From Thozetella sp. PMI_491 (lineage: Eukaryota > Ascomycota > Sordariomycetes > Chaetosphaeriales > Chaetosphaeriaceae), in NCBI GenBank assembly GCA_021432635.1, contig MU270075.1, positions 234,919-298,918 of the forward strand: a stretch of 64,000 bases of DNA, given 5' to 3'. The notes beneath the pieces are model-generated. The model ran no database searches. It saw only the letters and a program-made list of their open reading frames with translations, and was not told the DNA's origin. Each line of letters starts with the position of its first letter. Position 1 is the stretch's first letter. This document shows, piece by piece, positions 34,953 to 47,066 of the stretch. Made by a program: the position numbers and the translations under genes.

Positions 34953-37900
34953 TTACTGGATTGCAAACTGCTGTAACGTCTTAACTACTACGGGGCCTAT
35001 CAGTCCGAACCCAGCCCACGCAGTTTCCGAGTAAAGTGCTGGGTTGTTAGGCGCGATACCAGCTGATGTTAGCTCTTCGAGATTCGCCTTGACAGCGTTA
35101 AAAAGGCTGCTCGAGACTTCAATCTTGATGTAGTTCAAGCCCGGAATAACCAGATCTGTAATGTCGGCAATAGCCTCTGCGGGGTCTACCGCTGGCACTA
35201 CCTGACCATTAACCCACGCTCGAAGTGTGCTGAGAACTGGGCCGAAACTTATGCTCGTTACAACTGATCCATTCCACGCAGGTAGGTTAAAGACAGACTC
35301 GTAGGTCCCAATTCCGCTGATCTGCTCCGCACCAGGGATGTTGATCCACGTAAGAAGCGTTTCCAGCATGCCTACTTTGACGATCTTCCGCGTGCCCGCG
35401 ACGTCGAGGAGATCAGAGGCTGGCTGGTAGGACTCGATGGTGAGATTCCATGCATGGATAGTCAAGGTGGAGGGAGTTGATTGACACAAGCTGGGTACCG
35501 CAACGGCCTTCCGAGCACCATCCGGCATTACCACATATGCTTGCTTGCCATCTGAAACTGTAGCTCTGATCTCACCATCCACAAGCTGCAATCCTGCAAT
35601 ATTGGAGGACAATGCTGACACATGGGGGATTTCTCCCTTCCCGGGAGTGAAGGCTAAGAGCATTGTCTGGTTTGCCGATAGCACAAGCGAAATCTCCAAC
35701 CCAGCACTGCTTCGGTTGTATACTAGCAATGGGGATTGACTTCCAGTCCAGGCGTCTAAGACGTACGGATAATAAGCCGATGGAACATCGAAGATGATGT
35801 TGAAAGATGCCTTGGGTCCGCGGTTCAGTAGGAAGACTATCTCGAGATCAAGGGCCTCGTCGGACCTCCAGAAGGTGTAAAGCTGACTTGGTGCATTATT
35901 CGACCTGATATATGTTCTTGGCATGACTCCGGCATCTGAGAGAGTTGAATGGGAGAACTCCGCCGCTGTCAATACCTTGACGTTGGAGTATTGTGTCGTG
36001 ACGTTGGCCATATTCCCTGAGACGATGGACTGCCCAGAAGTACCGACTGTTGTGTTGGGAATATTTCCTACAATGAAGATGGGTAGGCCAGTGCTTGCAA
36101 ACTCCAGTAGTCGAGCCGATGCGGCTGGAGTGATGTACGCTTGGTTGTACAATACTAAGGCTTTGTAAGACGGCCCACCGACCGCCAGTAAACCGTCGCT
36201 GACATTCGCGTGTGTCGAAAGGAGGTTTTCCGGCCCGAGATATTCATATGTATACCCTTAAATTAAAGTTAGACGTAACCCGCGAGAAGCTTTGGTGGAC
36301 TCCCATACCGGCTGCACCAAGATCATGCCCATCATAGATATCCGTGGCTTTCCAGGGGTCGCTCCAATAATAAAATGCTAGGTCGATTCTTGGAACGCCC
36401 ACTTGAAGGGCCCAGTTGTTTCTGGAGGTATACAAGAAACTGTCGTTGAGATGCGACCACGCGGGTTGACGAGGTCCCCACATCTCCGTGTAAGTGTACG
36501 CAAAGGTAGTGAACCCTGGCCACGTTGTTCCGTAGTAATTGCCCTCGTAAGGGAAGCCGTGTACGACCATCTTATTGATCCCTGTCGCCCAGCCGTTTTT
36601 GAACAGCAATAGCAATTGAGGAACTGTCAGAGAGTAGGCCCCTACCTGCACCGCTCCAACTTCGGTCGAAATAAACGGAAGACCAGCTAAGTGCGCTGCA
36701 CCTGTGAATTGGCGGTATAAGTCCACATCATCATTAAACCCGAGTGACTCGAGCTCTGGAACATCGACTTTGGGCACATCGGCAGACTTCACTAAGTTAG
36801 CACCCACATTTCACATGAGTTGCAGTCGGTCAATTCTCACCATGTCAAGAGGCAAATTATATGCAGGCTGGCAAGAATGGCCCAGGTTGTAAGAGCTTGC
36901 CCAATTATGGTAATGCTCAAGATATTCTTGATACCCTTGATTGAGGACTTTGCGATAGTCTTGTGCGTACTTGCCTCCATCTGTTGGATAGACCGGCCCA
37001 AAGGTGTAGGTATCGTTATATGGCGGGAGATATCCGTTCCATGCATTGCTCGAGTGAAACAGAACCGGAAGGTACGGGATGATGCTATAGCCGTGTACTG
37101 TTTCAAATTTCTCTGTGAACCCAGGAGTCCACCAGAGCGCTGCCTGCATTTCCATACTGTCTTCCCAAGCTTCCAACTGTCAGCGACTATAGTCTGCAAA
37201 TCAAGGGACGAGGCGGGCTCACAATACGTTCCGTATTTCTCCACCGCAGTTTTGGTAAGCGGATCATTGAAAATATTCTGGTCCCAGAAAGCTGTCGTTC
37301 TTTGTGCGCCGTCAGCGCTAAAGTGATCGACCATCCATGAACCATTGCTAATTGCCGTCGTAGCTCCAGGCCCACCGATACAACTTCGCTGGTTCGTGTA
37401 CCGCTCATAGAAAGCAAACAGTATCCAAGTACTATTCCCCTCGGGGGCAGTCCAGGTAATGCTTCCGTTCTTCACCTGACCGCTCAAGTCCCTGAGGCTG
37501 GTCTCATTCAAGACACTTTGGTAGAAATACTCGCCCAGGTTGATGCGATAATCTAATTGTGCGGCAACAACAGCGTATAGCTCATTGCTTCCCCAATGTT
37601 CAAGAGGGTTCATAAAGCCGGTGAGAAAATTGAAATCCGAAAGAGGTGCCGGCAACTTCCCGCTAAAGTTATCACCTCCATGGATCTTTGCAGTACCATA
37701 CACTAGCTCCTTGGCAAGCCCGGGTGTTTGAGGTTCAGATGGAACACCTTGCCCTTGGTTTGCTCCTAGGGCGAAGTCGAAGTCGAGGCCGAGTTCACCT
37801 GCAGCATTCAGAGCCGTCTGGAAGAGCGACTTGAATGCTGAGGTGCCGAAGCCATAGATCGACCAGTTGGACGGCAAGTCAGAAGGATCTCCTAAGCCGT

Positions 37901-38196
37901 AGTTGTAATAACCAAGGAATTCTACCCCCCCTCCGCCAATGGCATGGATGGAATGGATGTCCTTGGTTACTTGTGACGCTTGTACACTTGCGTCTGGTAG
38001 CCTAAGCATGTCAATACATACATGTTTCGATTGTGACAGACAGACTTGAGACGTACCAGTATCGGAATTTTGGCCGAGCCGCGATAGGGGGATTCATGAA
38101 GCCATCCAGGGGCCATTCGGTTAAGGAGCAATGGCCCAATGCCGAGAGCAGGACCTGAAATGGGATATAAAGAAGGCAGAGAGAAATTGCCTGCAT
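34953..38196 (-). CDS. Secreted GH106-like glycoside hydrolase (five exons)
   Basis: Exons 38196-38057, 38001-37223, 37169-36841, 36786-36309 and 36256-34953 sum to 1010 codons with every phase agreeing (1009 aa). Residues 1 to about 28 are a signal peptide (MQAISLCLLYIPFQVLLSAL). The mature start, GFMNPPIAARPKFRYWLPDA, leads into IGGGGVEFLGYYNYG and FDFALGANQGQGVP. Later motifs are SWEDSMEMQAALWWTPGF, LPLDMSADVPKVDVPELESL, HGFPYEGNYYGTTWPGF and LYNQAYITPAAS. I place it with large secreted GH106-like fungal hydrolases; the family is from pattern memory. The last three introns (46 to 54 nt class) must end in AAG: the nearer CAG or TAG sits directly on the branch point or breaks the frame. It is likely an extracellular partner of the intracellular GH106-like enzyme next door. 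Confidence 0.8.
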
Positions 38197-41059
38197 TGTG
38201 AAGACACGATACAAGTCAGGAAACAGCTGCCAAAGTACCCTGGCGCAGCTCCCCTCGGATATGGGCAATCCCTCATATTAAATAACTGCGTAGCATTCCC
38301 CAGACCATCAAGTTAGCTACTGATCTACCCAATAATATCTACAGGTTCTGTCCCCAGCGCCCCCCCCGCACAGAGATGCCTGCTTCTCCACATTGATACT
38401 ATGCTGTGACATGAGTCCGAATGGGTCACCTTACAATGGTAGCAACTACTCGGGAGAATGAACCGCGAGACTGTCGCGGGAATATATCCGTATTCGCTCG
38501 TACTCGGTTGCATCAAGCAACCTAGACCCCTCGTCCCACCAGTAACCCCACAATCTCGGCATTACCGTGGCAGGAAAAGAGAGAAATCATAGGGTCGTAG
38601 CCAGGTTGGAGGCCATAGGCTCCGTGGAAGGGCAAGCGAGGTCTATACGATCAATCCGAGAGCTCTCGTTTATTCTCGCTCCTATGCTTCCATCATATAC
38701 CCCGCATTCTTTAGGGTTAATTTTGCCGATTTCAAGCTTCTACCCCGCCACCTATTAAAAAAAGGTGGACCTTAGCATAGACGCTTTTAAGTAAAATATA
38801 TACTATGGCTCAAGAGATATGGATAGGTGGTCCACGTCGTGCGATTGCTTCATGTGCTTGGCATAAGTCCTCGTATACAGAATCCTTATTTGACCCGGAA
38901 AAAGCCCCGTAGATCAGACAGCGCAGCCCTGTCCCAAGCCTACTATGGTTCCCCTTGACCGCCCTAGCAGGATTTAGCAGGCCACATAATGACTGTGGCT
39001 GGCTAGCTGACTGATGCATGTGTAGGCGGGCTGGTGCGTTTGCGCCTGTGTGAGTGGGTTGTCTGCTAAGTGCTGCTATTGACGGATGTCCGTTTGCAGG
39101 CTCTAGTCCTTATAGGCTTGTCCATACTCGGGACCAGATGCAACGCATATCTTCGTCCCTCAGCCTCGTCTTTTCCCTCCTCTATCGGCAGGGCAGAGAA
39201 CGAGATGATGTGAACAAGATCACCAACATTAACTATTACGCGTCCCCAATCCACCCACTCTATCGATGTGCGTGGAGACCGCGCCCGAGATGAACTAGTG
39301 GATCTGGAGCTTGGGCAGAGCTCGGGAGCGGGAACGCACGAGGACGAGAAGCCATGGGCTTCGGGGAAAGTATTGTGTCGTTCTCCTAGGCGACAAAAGA
39401 GTAGTAGGCATTTACTAGCTTCGAGATTATTTCGCGATTATGTCACGCTCTGCTTTCTCCTCTTTAGAGTTGTTTTATTTCAGGCCGACTCGTGAAATAA
39501 GCCATGATTTTCTCTGTTTGACAGCAGTAAGAATCGGGATGTATTTCGGCGATGAGCAGTAGCCTTCATACAGTATTTATTTTGAACAATTGGCCATTTA
39601 CTTGTATAACGGCCTCCTTCGACTCTATTTTGTGTTCCTGCCGCGCTATACATGTTACCTAACACGCGATTCCGTTCTTGCCAACATGAGAACAAATGTA
39701 CAAAGCAACTACGCAATTTTTGGGTTGAACTTCGATCTGAAGCACCGGCATGTTGAAACTGGCGGATAATACTCTTCGCATACTACTTAGGATCATTTTG
39801 CGAATGTGTCAAGAATCATGAACACTAAACCGTTACTTCGAAAGCCGCCCGCATTTGAGAAACGTGCCATGGCAGAATAAAGGAACCCTAATGACGGCTT
39901 CAGAAATTTGATTGACTGACCGGACTGTGCTGACTCTGTTTGCTTGGCCAATGTTAGCCCGGGACAATAAAGGACTTGGCAGCGGTATGCAAGTGCTTGC
40001 CCACCCTTAACGGCTTGTCACTGTCAGGCGACGGCAAAGTAGCCATTTGTTGACATGGACGCATCAGGAAACCATCCGGGGTGCCAAGCAGCTCTCTTAG
40101 TCGCTTGGCCGAAGCCGCTGTCTTCCGTTAACCTTCGATTGAATAGAGGCAATATATAGGTCATAGCATTGGAGTTGGTGCTGGCGCCGGTATAGGCTTC
40201 GGGCGCATTTTAGGTACCATCCCCTGGGAGGTGAAGCCGCTTGGCCTATATATAAGACAGTTAAATTAGCTGGCATGTAGCCTAGATCCGGCAGCACTGA
40301 GATTGCGGCAGCTATTGGCCACTGCTGCGCATTCCGGCCTGGACCCACTTGCCCATGCCAGACAGCAGCCGATCGCAGAGGTATTCTGTCGTTTCTTACC
40401 ATTTATTTAGACTCTAGAAGCAGCCCTTGGGAGTATGTTCGCCGCGGTGTCAGCCTTATTGTTCGCACCGAATGCACCATTTGCCTCCTCCCAAACTCGG
40501 AAATTTGTCTTCCGACGCTAGAACCCTACAATAGTGACTATCACAGTAAGCCATGCGCATGGTGCCGCAACATGCTCAAGGTTGTGCCATTTAGCGTTTA
40601 GCATATTTATCATTAAACCAACTATAGATTCCTCTGTCCCGCTTCTCGCTCATTCGGTTTCCTTTGTGCCATTACTGATGCTCTGCTATATGAACTGCAG
40701 CTTATGAGCTGAAGTCTCTCCGAGTCCAAGCCTGCTGGAATTGCGCTTCTTCGAAGGGGTTCAGGTCAATCAACCCCGTCTTACTGTGGTTGCTGCTGCT
40801 TGGTATGGTCTGGGCTAGCCCATGCCGAAAATGCAGAAAATGCGTTGGTTGCCAAATATGGGTTCTTCACGGCCGACCACGCTGTTTGTTACACCTACGC
40901 AACTACTATCATCGTGGAGGCAGCGTCGACGACCCAATCACGACGATTACAACCCAGTATACAAGCACCGGTCCTCTGTCTAAACCCAATTCTCGCAAGA
41001 GTGGCCACACCCCCGAAGCCAGAAACACAGGCGCTTGTATTAGTAGTTGCACGCTGAAT
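38197..41059. other. 2.9 kb without a supportable gene
   Basis: Promoter side of the secreted hydrolase, then a long stretch with only random-looking short frames. A small inverted repeat (CCACCT...AGGTGG) lies near 38748-38768. Around 40800-41050 two overlapping plus frames (VCYTYATTIIVEAAST, and DPITTITTQYTSTGPLSKPN in another frame) hint at a frameshifted relic of a Ser/Thr-rich surface protein, too weak to call. Confidence 0.35.
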
Positions 41060-41077
41060 AGCCGCCCTAGGGCGGCT
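41060..41077. repeat. Perfect 18-bp palindrome
   Basis: AGCCGCCCT followed by its exact reverse complement AGGGCGGCT. It lies 37 bp before the minisatellite and shares the CC(C)TAGG(G) centre with it. Confidence 0.8.
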
Positions 41078-41114
41078 GGGGTAGACTATGAAGTAAATAA
41101 ATAAATAAGTGGTG

Positions 41115-41367
41115 TGTCCTAAAACGAATGGGTGTCTTAGGGCCGAGGCTTGTCCTAGGATAGAGGTTAATCCTCTGACAGGTAGTATGTCCTAAGACGG
41201 TAGTTTGTCCTGACAGGTAGCTTGTCCCAGGACAGATAGGTGCTAAGACAGAGGTTTGTCCCCGGGCAGGTGGTTTATTTTATCCGGGGACAGGTGGTAT
41301 ATCCTAGGACGTATAGGTGTCCGAGGACAGAAGTTTATCCTTAGACAGATATTTATCCTAGCAACAA
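41115..41367. repeat. Degenerate 18-bp minisatellite with palindromic core (about 14 units)
   Basis: Roughly 14 diverged copies of an 18-bp unit close to TGTCCTAGGACAGATAGT, with a GTCCTAGGAC palindrome at its core. Copies begin TGTCCTAAAAC, TGTCTTAGGGC, TGTCCTAGGAT, TGTCCTAAGAC, TGTCCTGAC, TGTCCCAGGAC, TATCCTAGGAC and so on. Unit lengths vary from 16 to 24 bp. Many differences are transitions. There is no coding frame through it. Confidence 0.8.
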
Positions 41368-42204
41368 GTCGTTCCACCAGCTCTAGAGCATAGTGACGTC
41401 ACGCACCGTCGTCCTCTAATCCATAAGCAAGCGGTCAATTTTCACCCATTTTACCACCCCATACTTTTACATACTATTTCCTCCGCTAAAATACATACAA
41501 TACTCTCAAACGAAGCCAAAGTAATTATAATCCTTGATGCTCTCAAAAGTGACCGAAGGGGGCATTTACGGTCACTCGGATCTACGGCGTTTCAGTGACT
41601 ACCCTACGTCGCCGGCGTGCCGGTATACCTTTCACGACGCCGTACTATACCGAACTTGCGTAAGCTCACTGATTTAGAGGATTAAACGCTTGTTGAATAT
41701 ATAATCGGCCCAGGAACGCCAGAATTTCTCCTAGACTTACCGGCACGAAGTTGCTCCAGTGTCCACTGCCTTCTGGATGATATACCGATTCCAAATGCCG
41801 CTACGGTCAGAGACAGAGGTCTTCTATTATTACAAGGAGACGGATTTGCGGTAGTTCAAAGACTTGAGCTGAAACCTCCTACTTCTAGGAGGGGAAATCA
41901 CATTCGCTACCTTGCTAGGTCACACGCTGTCCTGACCTTGACCGATGCACATGAGTGAAAGGCTGTAGAGCCTTTACAACAGCCTCGATAGTTTCTCTTG
42001 TGGTAGTAGAAAGGATCGACAGATTAGCTCCCGCAAAAACTAGTACAGGTTCTGTTAAGTAATTGCACATTTTCTCATTACATTCAGCTAAATTCATTGA
42101 AATGAACCCAATGTGAAGCCACAGCCCCAGCAAACTGTTAGGGCTTTGTTGCATCGCGCCTTGGGCCAGAAAGTTGTCGTACGCACGACGAGGATCGAGG
42201 CTAA
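41368..42204. other. 3' flank of the methyltransferase gene, no gene seen
   Basis: AT-rich segment (41400-41720) followed by sequence directly downstream of the methyltransferase stop. A minus-strand open frame at 41915-42208 has no recognisable domain and is probably 3' UTR. Confidence 0.4.
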
Positions 42205-43716
42205 TCAAGGCTTTCTTCCCCAGACAATATAGACGGGCAGGTAAAGATGGATTTCTGGGTTCTTGAAATCATTCTTCACCTTGGCTTTGAACACTTCTAT
42301 TTCCAGTTTATCCCATCCAAGCACGCGGGAGTAAATTCCATGTGTGTAGGATTCCACGACCTGTAGCTGCTGCCAATACTGCCACACCCCAATTTCCTTC
42401 AATTTTGGATCTTTGGGCCAAGGTCCGATCGGAAACTGCATTGGATTGTCAGCTTTTAATCATCAAGATTGGGCTTTGAAAAACTCCAGGCAGCCAACCT
42501 TGTAGATTTCTTGATGTATGTCCACAAAGCCGGCATTCTCCATTTTTTCTTTCCACTGAGACACGCTGTCCAGAGGCTTACCAAACTTCCTCGAGCCCTC
42601 AAGCATACTCTTTATCCAGCGCTGAGCGCTGGTGGCTAGGTGGGCTGTATCGTCGTCGGAGAGGAAATATCCGTCAACCGCCTGCATCTCAACATACCCG
42701 CCAGAGGACAAATTTTGGAATGCCTGTTGGAATAGTTGATCCTCGTTTGCTATGCATCCTTCTAGTTCTCGGCCGTGTATGAAGTCGAATGGATGACGAT
42801 ATAGCCAGTCGGACTCGAAGTCGTCGACTTCAAAAACACAATTAGGCGGGGTCCTGCATGGCATCGTTACTGACGAACATTCGAAATAAGGGGGGTGCTC
42901 GTACCATAAAGGCTGGATAGGACTTAGGTCAATGCCAACGACCTCGGCGGCCGGATGTGTGCTCAATTCCAAATGTCAGATTATTTTGTGGTGCTGGTGC
43001 TGGAGGGATAAACGGACGCTTACTCTGCAAAATCTATCGCCCAGATTCCAGTTCCGGTGCCAAGATCAAGTACCCGCCGAATGTTATCCCCAAGAGGAGC
43101 AAGAAACAGCCTTCCCCCAAGCAGTAGAGAATATATGTGATGTACCATGTCCATGCGGTCTTGCTCTTGTTCGTCATTTGGCTGTGGGTAGTTGGGTGAG
43201 CGTTTCCCCTTTTATATAACAAACTTTTGAGGGTACATACCACTGGATATGATCCTTCTTTATACGCATGGTAGCGGCGTCCATTCTGCGACACTCTCAG
43301 CCTGGGTGGCACACATGCTCTCCGACACTAACCTCGTATCTGTTCAGTCGTACGGCAAGTGGTTAGGAAACTCTGAGAATTGATGCCAATCAGCAGAAGC
43401 ATACTTATAGTCTAAGATACTCGACTTCAGAGACGTTAAAAAACTGGATGCTTCTCTAGAAGCCGTCAACCCTGCTCAACCCTGTCTACCATTATAAAGT
43501 GTTTGAGAATCTCACGACTCGTTGAAAGCAGAATCGTTGTCATTGAAAGCGTCCTGCTCGAGTATGAGCATTTCCGCCGCGCTCTACACTCAACTCGGAG
43601 AGATCGCTCACATCCACCTCTATAAGATGCTCATTGAGGATGTCGCCCGACGGTGACGCTGGGCCCGACGGGGGGCTCGTAACCTGCTCCTGAGGCGGAG
43701 GCGATTCATCGGCCAT
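42205..43716 (-). CDS. LaeA-like (UMTA) SAM-dependent methyltransferase, eight exons
   Basis: Exons 43716-43612, 43553-43516, 43455-43405, 43339-43333, 43285-43241, 43181-43024, 42961-42499 and 42435-42205 total 366 codons with all phases matching (365 aa). The N-terminus is Pro/Ser-rich and acidic (MADESPPPQEQVTSPPSGPA, then IEVDDAFNDNDSAF), as usual in this family. Then come SSFLTSLKSSILDYKYENGR, RRYHAYKEGSYPVPNDEQEQ, SAM motif I VLDLGTGTGIWAIDFAD, HPAAEVVGIDLSP, the PFDFIHGRELEG motif and the C-terminal IGPWPKDPKLKEIG and YIVWGRKP. The DYKYENGRRYH segment is only produced if a 7-nt exon (43339-43333) is included. Intron 6 ends in GAG. Family members act in the nucleus or cytosol and often affect secondary metabolism and development; the substrate here is unknown. 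It is divergent from the urea transporter. Confidence 0.9.
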
Positions 43717-44917
43717 GTTGTACGAGCTGTAATTGGAAGCGGTAAATGGAAGGGGATGAATAAGAATCGATGCCCAGGGATATTTAATTGACTTGCGTGC
43801 ACCTCGACAACCATTGCAGGGTTTAGACAGGTAGAATCAATACTGTACTTCGTGCTGAGCATGAAGCTAACAATATTTTTATGACCGACCAATGGGGATC
43901 GGAGCCGCCCATACTGCATGACTCGAGGACCCGGTCCCCCCATGGATGCGTCAACCAGGCTGGAGGCAGAAAAGAGAGGCACCTAACATGCTTGACCGAC
44001 CCCATCCAAGGTCTCAAACCGCCAGGAAGGCAAGGAGACATAGGGCAAAGCCGCCATTGTCAGTAGCTTGGAAGAAGAACGGCAAGTGCTAGCTAAACTA
44101 ACTACCCTGCTACCTTTGTCTCTCTAGTCTTTGGCGAGCCCCAGACTTGCCGGAGATGCTCCCCGTTGTCTGTGCGGCCCTCGGCGGCGGCGAGACTAGC
44201 AGGGGCATAGCCGAAACAGCGCAGTAGTGCCCTGTGGAAGGACAAGGGAGGGGGAACGGGAATCGTCACTTCAAGCAGCGGCTGCTGTGACAACAGCGTC
44301 GCCTAGTGCGCTCTGACCTGAATAGATAAGATGTGTTGGCAGGCGGTGTGGCCATACACGTACGTCTGTACAGCCTAGACCTAAAACCGTTAGGCGGCTG
44401 AAAGGAGGCATGAATGCGCAGCGATATTTGAGAATCATATCTGCCACACGCACTGTGTTGCACAAATGGTCGCGAAAGGGATAGGCCAGAGAAAGTGCAC
44501 CCCTACCACTCCAGGTCTCCCCCATGCGCGCGGAAAGTTTCGTCCTTCCAAGTTGGCATTCCATTGGGCGGGTCATGCAGCATCGACCCCAGCCATTTTC
44601 CACCCCCAGTCGCTAAGAGGGGGGGCAAGCACGGGGGTGGACAAAAAAAGTGACCCTCAGGGGCAGCAAAATTGTTAGGGGAAGAAGGTCGTTTTTTTTT
44701 GTCCCCCGCGTGGCAAGGGAGTAGGGGGCCGGGGGAAGTGTCAATTTGGTCTATGGAACGACTCACCCATGCATCCAGCCTGGCTCTGTGTCCGACTGTC
44801 GACAGCCGATTCTCCCTTCTACTAATAAAGGAAGAGAGGGCTGCGTGGCCCGCGACCAGTTTATGCTGTCAATGGTATCATTCACTTTCTTACACAGTGG
44901 CAGCGGATTACGTCGAC
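43717..44917. other. Divergent promoter region, methyltransferase / urea transporter
   Basis: 1.2 kb between two divergent starts. It holds a GATA-type site (44324-44330) and poly-G and poly-T tracts at 44610-44700. No coding frame supported. Confidence 0.45.
44324..44330 (+). promoter_or_regulatory. HGATAR site upstream of the urea transporter
   Basis: AGATAAG, the consensus bound by AreA/Nit2-type GATA factors that activate nitrogen-scavenging genes. It lies about 590 bp upstream of the transporter ATG. Single sites of this length occur by chance, so the assignment rests on the function of the neighbour. Confidence 0.3.
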
Positions 44918-47066
44918 ATGGCAGACACTGAGGGGACGCCGCCGCTTCCCCAGAGCGTCGCCTACGGCCTTGTCATTGGCTTTGGCATTGCTTTCGCGTT
45001 GGTCATGAACTGCATCACCTGGATCTCGCGAAAATATCTGAACGAGTCCACCGACACGAAAATGCTCATGACAGCCAAGAAAAGCGTCAAGTCCGGTTTG
45101 GTCGGCACTGCCGTCGTATCGTCATGGTGCTACGCAGCTACACTCCTAAACTCGGTCCGCCTGACATATTTATACGGCTTCGCGGGTCTCTGGTGGTTTG
45201 TCTCAGGCGTTTCGGTCCAGATTGTGTTATTTGCCATCATGGCCATCGAATTGAAGAGACGCGCACCGCGAGCCAACACCATTCTCGAGGCCTTACGGAT
45301 TCGTTTCGGAACGAGTGCCCACCTCGTCATGTTTGCATACGGCGTGTCGGTGCAGATTATCATCACGGCAGCATTGTTGCTCGGCGGCTCGGCGGCCTTC
45401 ACAGTAACTACCGGAGCGAACACCGTAAGATCCTACGCATGGAGTTTTCAACCCTTCGAATTACACGAAGCTAACAGCAATTGCCTTGTCTCAGGTTGCG
45501 ATGAACTATCTGATCCCCCTCGGTGTGGTTATTTACACGTATCTTGGCGGCCTGAAATCCACCATTTTGTCCGATTATATTCAGTGGGTTGGATCCGGCA
45601 TTGGGAGTGAGCATGATTCGATGTTTCGGTGCTAATTCGATACCCTTCGCAGCACTCTGGCTATATTCATTATTCTTCTGGTCTTCATGTTCAAAGTCAT
45701 GGCAGTGGAATCGCTGCCAGTCCTCGGATCTCCGGGCGCTCTCTGGGACTTGCTGCAGTCAGATGCCGCCATGGCCGGTGGCGGCGCCATTGGGGCCAAG
45801 GACGGCTCATATTTAACAATGCAGTCCGGCGAAGCGCTTCTGCTGGCCGGAGTGATCCTGGTCTCGAGCTTTGGATGTGTCTTTGTCGACCCTAGCTACG
45901 GTCAGAAGGCCATCGCCGGCGAACCTGACGCCGTCGTTCGGGGTTACTTTTACGGAGCCTTTGCGTGGTTCAGCATTCCTCTCGGACTTTCCGCTACCAT
46001 GAGCTACGTGGCTGTCGCCCTTGCAAACACCGAATACTGGCCAATAGCAGGCGGCGTGACGTTCTACCAGATCAGTAACGCCTTGATCCTGCCTCTCGCT
46101 GCCGAGGCCGTAATGGGTACGGCAGGCGCAGCTGCGGTCATCGTCATGATCTTTATGGCTGTCACATCTTCTTTCAGTGCCGAAATCATTGCCCACGCTT
46201 CCATTGTTACCTTCGACCTTTACCAGCCTTACATTAACCCCAACGCCGACGATGCGCAGTTGAAACTCGTGTCCCACGCGTCCCTCACATTCTTCGCCGT
46301 CTTCTCCGCTTCGTTCGCTACTATACTCAACTACAGCGGTATTTCTATGGGATGGATCCTGGAGTTCTCCGGGGTTATTCTCGGGTCGGCAGTCATCCCT
46401 ATCTCGCTGGCGGTCAATTCAGCTTATGTTTCTCCGACATACATGACGTTTGCTCCGCCTGTCGGCACAGCGTGCGCGGTCAGCGGGTGGCTCGGCACTG
46501 CCAAGGGCATGTTCGGGGAGATTACAGTAGACACGCTATTCGAAAACTGGCCCATGTTCGTAGGCTGCACAGTTAGTTTGTTTATACCTCTCCTACTCTG
46601 GGGGGTCATGTTGCTCTTCCCCAGCCAGCGAAAGCCATATGACTGGGATCGCCTCTTCCTCATGCAGCCATTGGAGCCTCGAGCGGGGGACAAGGAATAT
46701 GTCATGGGTGACCACACCGACATTGGTGACGATTGGGATCCTCCAGCGCTGGCGAAGGCAAGTCGTGATGCGAAGATCGTCTCCGCAATCATGTGTCTCA
46801 TCTTCCTCATCATCATCCCATTTTCACTCTACGGAACGGGATATGAGTTCAGCCGAGAATTCTTTACTGGTTGGACGGTTGTTGTGTTCATCTGGTCGTT
46901 GGCCGCTGCCTGTCTCATCTTGGGCCTTCCGATTTGGCAGGCGAGACATACATGGATGGCAGTTGTGAGAGGGCTCGCTGCCAAATCAACGGACTCCCGT
47001 AACGTTGCGCAGGAGGAACGAAATGAAGTCTCGGAAACGGATTACGTGTCGAAGCGAGAGAGTTAG
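44918..47066 (+). CDS. Urea active transporter, sodium:solute symporter family (DUR3 type)
   Basis: Three exons, 44918-45424, 45495-45583 and 45653-47066, give 669 residues (introns 70 and 69 nt ending in CAG; the second donor is GTGGGT, phase-matched). About 14-15 membrane helices are visible. Typical DUR3 features are the early MTAKKSVKSGLVGTAVVSSW stretch (TARRSVKTGLIA-like), the WWFVSGVSVQIVLFA helix, RANTILEALRIRFG, NYLIPLGVVIYTYLGGLKST, then DYIHT across intron 2 and FKVMAVESLPVLGSPGALWD. DUR3 proteins are plasma-membrane high-affinity urea (and polyamine) importers. The length is close to the usual 650-700. The ATG is chosen because the conserved helix 1 starts 16 codons later. It lies tail-to-tail with an acetamidase-type amidase, suggesting joint use of amides and urea as nitrogen sources. 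No defects seen. Confidence 0.93.

Noticed and set aside
37177-37222. Intron 2 of the secreted hydrolase ending at the CAG at 37177-37179
   Set aside because: That CAG lies 2 nt after the branch A and gives the wrong phase; the AAG at 37170-37172 restores the conserved YSWEDSME sequence.
40790-41058. Possible frameshifted secreted Thr/Ser-rich protein (VCYTYATTIIVEAAST and DPITTITTQYTSTG)
   Set aside because: The two halves are in different frames, no clean signal peptide or stop structure, and no family match that I can defend.
41915-42208. 97-codon minus-strand frame directly after the methyltransferase stop
   Set aside because: No homology recognised; best explained as 3' UTR read-through.
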